Assembly (NCBI GenBank): GCA_021809235.1
Contig: JAKBAG010000127.1
Location: 1 to 8,564 of the forward strand
DNA: 8,564 bases
Source of the DNA: Acidobacteriota bacterium
GTDB taxonomy: Bacteria > Acidobacteriota > Terriglobia > Terriglobales > Acidobacteriaceae
Direction: 5' to 3'
A program made the translations under genes and the position numbers. Each line of letters starts with the position of its first letter. Within the stretch, counting starts at the first letter, position 1. This document shows, one piece after another, positions 6,411 to 8,564 of the stretch. The notes below the pieces were generated by a model. It made no database searches and was not told the origin of the DNA. It was given only the letters and a program-made list of their open reading frames with translations.

Positions 6411-7070
6411 ATGCGTAGAGCAAGCAGAACAGCAGATGCAGGAGCAAGGAGCGGATGCGTGGCAGGGCAACGGCAGTCGGACCGAAGGCAGCGGGGCTGG
6501 CAGGGGTTCCGTTGGCAGCGGGTAGCCTGGCAGGCGGTCTGCCTGGCAGTCTGCGCCGGAGGCGTGGTGGCCAGGGCACAACTGCCTGCGCCCTCGCCGG
6601 TGGAGCAGCGACTGGCGGCCTCAGCCAAGCATATGACCGAGGTGACGCTGAACCAGAACATGCTGCAGTTTGCAGCCAAGTTCATGAATGGCAAGGACAG
6701 CGACAAGGACAAGGATGTCGCAAAGCTGATCCAGGGACTGCAGGGGATCTATGTCCGGGAGTACGACTTTGACAAGGATCATGCCTATACGCAAGCGGAT
6801 CTGGACGCGCTGCGGACCTATATGCAGGGGCAGTCATGGTCCCCGATGGTGCAGGAGCGGACGCGCGGCGTCTCCGTGGGCACGGATGTGTATGTGAAGC
6901 TGGTGAACGGGCAGATGCAGGGTCTGTATGTGCTGGATGCCGAGGAACGAGAGCTGGATCTGGTGCTGATTCTGGGGCCGATCAACGTCAATGATCTGAG
7001 CGAACTGGGCGGCAGCTTTGGGATTCCCAAGGATGCTGTGAAAAAAGCGCAGAAGAAGGTGACGCAATGA
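6411..7070 (+). CDS. Exported DUF4252-like protein, first of two
   Basis: From the ATG at 6411 the product is 219 residues. An unusually long basic N-region (about 37 residues, RQSDRRQRGWQGFRWQR) precedes a hydrophobic segment, VAWQAVCLAVCAGGVVA, and a likely signal-peptidase site after ARA (residue 56). The mature part follows the DUF4252 outline: a helix with MLQFAAKFM, the strand LQGIYVREYDFD, a helix DLDALRTYMQ, WSPMVQER, then YVKLVNGQMQGLYVLDAEERELDLVLILGPINVNDLSEL. An acidic DSDKDKD stretch sits at residues 96-102. DUF4252 proteins have no known biochemical role. As I recall, they occur with ECF sigma factors in Bacteroidota and Acidobacteriota, which agrees with this operon. The frame is open back to 6327, overlapping the upstream gene, but the ribosome site favours 6411. 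The next gene overlaps it by 4 bp. Confidence 0.85.
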   Translation: MRRASRTADAGARSGCVAGQRQSDRRQRGWQGFRWQRVAWQAVCLAVCAGGVVARAQLPAPSPVEQRLAASAKHMTEVTLNQNMLQFAAKFMNGKDSDKDKDVAKLIQGLQGIYVREYDFDKDHAYTQADLDALRTYMQGQSWSPMVQERTRGVSVGTDVYVKLVNGQMQGLYVLDAEERELDLVLILGPINVNDLSELGGSFGIPKDAVKKAQKKVTQ

Positions 7071-7636
7071 CACGACGAGCCTATGCATGGATGGCGGCGG
7101 GACTGGGTGGCGTGATGGTGGCGGCAATGATGCTGGCCGCGACTCCGCAGGGCGCGGTGCTGGCGGCCAGCGAGGATCAACGAGCCTTTCACGCGCTGCA
7201 GCAGGCACTGGAAGCGCGCTGGGGTGGGCATGTGCAGCATATTCCGATGCAGTGGCTGGTGAGCGGGATGGCAGGCGCGTATACGCATGGCGGCGTGAGC
7301 CGGATGCGGCTGGCAGAGATTGACGACCTGCCGAAGCGCATCGATGGCGCGGAGATGGAGTCGCTGGCGGCGGCAAGAATGGGCGCAGGGTGGCAACGGA
7401 TTGTGCGCGAGACGAGCCGCGATGGCGACGAACAAAGCCTGATCTATGTGAAGCCGGAGGGCAACCGGCTGGCGATGATGGTGGTGGATTTCGACAACGG
7501 CGAGATGGACATGGTCGAGATGGCGATTCAACCGAATCAGCTCTCGAAACAGATTCGCCGCTGGGAAGATCAAGACGCGCAGCACGGCAAGACCGCAACA
7601 GACGGGGCAAAAGTCGGGGCAAAAGTCGGGGAATGA
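7067..7636 (+). CDS. Exported DUF4252-like protein, second of two
   Basis: A 189-residue protein with an N-terminal signal: MTRR, then hydrophobic AYAWMAAGLGGVMVAAMMLAA, with cleavage likely near residue 34. The mature part aligns by eye with the C-terminal half of the preceding gene's product: WQRIVRETSRDG against WSPMVQERTRGV, IYVKPEGNRLAMMVVDFDNGEMDMVEMAIQPNQLS against VYVKLVNGQMQGLYVLDAEERELDLVLILGPINVNDLS. They are therefore probably paralogues, one more diverged from the DUF4252 profile. The start overlaps the upstream stop as ATGA, and AAGAAGG lies 7 nt before the ATG, so translation is coupled. The last residues, GAKVGAKVGE, come from a 12-bp tandem duplication just before the stop. 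The function is unknown; the place in the operon suggests a product or sensor component of the sigma system in the periplasm. Confidence 0.8.
   Translation: MTRRAYAWMAAGLGGVMVAAMMLAATPQGAVLAASEDQRAFHALQQALEARWGGHVQHIPMQWLVSGMAGAYTHGGVSRMRLAEIDDLPKRIDGAEMESLAAARMGAGWQRIVRETSRDGDEQSLIYVKPEGNRLAMMVVDFDNGEMDMVEMAIQPNQLSKQIRRWEDQDAQHGKTATDGAKVGAKVGE
7604..7627 (+). repeat. 12-bp tandem duplication at the 3' end of the second DUF4252-like gene
   Basis: GGGGCAAAAGTC occurs twice back to back (7604-7615 and 7616-7627), and a third GGGG follows. The unit encodes GAKV in frame, so the duplication lengthens the C-terminus by four residues without changing the stop. This is typical of replication slippage. 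Confidence 0.85.
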
Positions 7637-7653
7637 CCCGCTGCGAGCAGAAC

Positions 7654-7688
7654 CCACAAGGCCAGGCATTCTTTGCCTGGCCTTGTGG
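7654..7688. terminator. 15-bp stem hairpin between convergent genes, probable bidirectional terminator
   Basis: CCACAAGGCCAGGCA (7654-7668) pairs exactly with TGCCTGGCCTTGTGG (7674-7688) around the loop TTCTT. It starts 17 bp after the sigma operon's last stop and lies 24 bp beyond the dihydroorotase stop, so it could serve both transcripts. Neither side is followed by a real U-tract, so it may act with Rho or as a stabilising 3' hairpin. Confidence 0.7.
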
Positions 7689-7712
7689 CTTGGATCAGGC
7701 GGGGTGGAGCGC

Positions 7713-8564
7713 TCAGGCGGAGTAGACGATGCGGCCTTCGCTGAGTGTGTAGTGAACACGCCCTCGCATGGTCCAGCCGTCGAAGGGGGTGTTGCGGGAG
7801 CGCGAGCGGGAGTCGGCGGCATGCCAGGTCCACTCCGCGTCGGGATCGAAGACGACCACATCCGCAAAGCTGCCGACAGCCAGGGTTCCCCTGCCCTTGA
7901 AGCCAAGCAGGGCCGCCGGCTGGGCGGTCAGCAGGCTCAGGACGCGGCTGAGCGGCAGATGCCACTCGGTATGAAGCCAGCGCAGGCACAGGCCGAGGGC
8001 GGTTTCGAGCCCCGTGATGCCGTTGGGCGCGCGCTCGAACTCGACCTCTTTCTCATGGGCAGCGTGGGGCGCGTGATCGGTGGCGATGGCATCGACGACA
8101 CCGTCGAGGATGCCCTGGATCATGGCATCGCGATCCGCTTCGGAGCGCAGCGGGGGATTCATCTTGGCGTGGGTGTTGTAGCAGCCGACATGCTGCTCTG
8201 TGAGCAGGAAGTGGTGCGGAGCCACCTCGCAGGTGACGCGCAGCCCGTTGCGGCGCGCCTGATGCACGGCGGCAACGGCCTGGGCGGTGGAGGTATGGGC
8301 GACATGCAGATGAGGTCGCGGCCCCTTGGCATCGCGGGATAGCTCGGCGACAAGGCGGATATCGCGCTCGACGAGGCCGTACTCCGCCTCCGGCGGCATG
8401 CCGCGCAGGCCCAGACGGAAGGCGACCGGACCGGCGTTCATGCTGGCGCCGGTGGTCAGGCGGGTATCCTCGGCGTGCTGGATGACGGGCAGGCCGTGGC
8501 GGGTGGCGGCAACGAGCACCTCGCGCATGATGTTATCGCGCAGGATGGGATGGCCATCGTCGGT
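7713..8564 (-). CDS. pyrC: Dihydroorotase, class I (C-terminal two thirds; 5' end beyond the window)
   Basis: About 283 residues are visible of a protein usually near 430 long. It catalyses reversible cyclisation of N-carbamoyl-L-aspartate to dihydroorotate, step three of pyrimidine synthesis, in the cytoplasm. The visible frame opens with TDDGHPILRDN and continues to the right edge, so the ATG at 8528 is internal. Numbering from the edge, amidohydrolase motifs include QHAED (29-33), the metal-ligand segment LHVAHTST (86-93), EVAPHHF (113-119), MNPPLRS (135-141) and the catalytic Asp163 in ATDHAPH. The C-terminal KGRGTLAVGSFADVVVFDP and RNTPFDGW are typical of class I (Bacillus PyrC-type) enzymes. 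The N-terminal HxH pair and the carboxylated lysine lie outside. The stop at 7713 is convergent with the sigma operon. In many genomes pyrB lies just upstream; that region is not visible here. Confidence 0.94.
   Translation of the reverse strand, partial: TDDGHPILRDNIMREVLVAATRHGLPVIQHAEDTRLTTGASMNAGPVAFRLGLRGMPPEAEYGLVERDIRLVAELSRDAKGPRPHLHVAHTSTAQAVAAVHQARRNGLRVTCEVAPHHFLLTEQHVGCYNTHAKMNPPLRSEADRDAMIQGILDGVVDAIATDHAPHAAHEKEVEFERAPNGITGLETALGLCLRWLHTEWHLPLSRVLSLLTAQPAALLGFKGRGTLAVGSFADVVVFDPDAEWTWHAADSRSRSRNTPFDGWTMRGRVHYTLSEGRIVYSA

Noticed and set aside
4631..6712. A 693-codon open frame on the minus strand spanning the PIN-TRAM 5' end and the sigma operon
   Set aside because: The translation is rich in Pro, Ser, Cys, Ala and Arg with no domain pattern, and it lies opposite four genes with clear ribosome sites and family motifs. 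Long antisense frames are expected at this GC content.
6818..7906. A 362-codon minus-strand frame crossing the DUF4252-like genes and the terminator
   Set aside because: It runs through the hairpin at 7654-7688 and overlaps the dihydroorotase end in another frame. Its composition (Arg/Ser/Pro/His-rich) is that of a shadow frame.
1..8564. CRISPR arrays, tRNA genes, insertion sequences or phage genes
   Set aside because: No regularly spaced repeats, cloverleaf-like segments, transposase motifs or terminal inverted repeats were seen on either strand.

Overview
The window looks like a GC-rich, chromosomal stretch from a soil-type bacterium. The most likely source is the Acidobacteriota (Terriglobia/Acidobacteriaceae-like). 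This is inferred from gene content: a secreted S10 serine carboxypeptidase, an integral-membrane PIN-TRAM protein, and an ECF sigma factor operon carrying DUF4252-like exported proteins. No rRNA or other taxonomic marker is present, so the assignment is only moderate. There are no insertion sequences, phage genes, tRNAs or CRISPR arrays.

Layout from left to right: (1) the first 22 codons of an aldo/keto reductase on the minus strand run off the left edge. A 248-bp divergent intergenic region with repeats follows. (2) A plus-strand AraC-family regulator (AraC_N + HTH_18) ends in a perfect 18-bp bidirectional hairpin that overlaps its stop codon. (3) A convergent minus-strand cluster is read from right to left. 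It encodes a membrane PIN-TRAM (YacL-type) protein with a recognisable sigma-70-type promoter, then an unrecognised soluble protein of about 310-320 residues, then an exported S10 carboxypeptidase. (4) A plus-strand operon of four tightly packed genes encodes an ECF sigma factor, a small single-pass membrane protein that is probably its anti-sigma factor, and two exported DUF4252-like proteins. Their C-terminal halves align with each other. A 15-bp stem hairpin closes the operon. (5) A convergent minus-strand class I dihydroorotase (pyrC) runs off the right edge.

Two functional units stand out. The divergent reductase/AraC_N regulator pair resembles the E. coli YqhC-YqhD/DkgA arrangement for aldehyde detoxification. 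The sigma/anti-sigma/DUF4252/DUF4252 operon looks like a self-contained envelope signalling module; its anti-sigma candidate has no cysteine, so it cannot be a zinc-type (ZAS) anti-sigma factor. The rest is housekeeping or general secretion. Most other long open frames, including a 693-codon one on the minus strand, are shadows caused by high GC.
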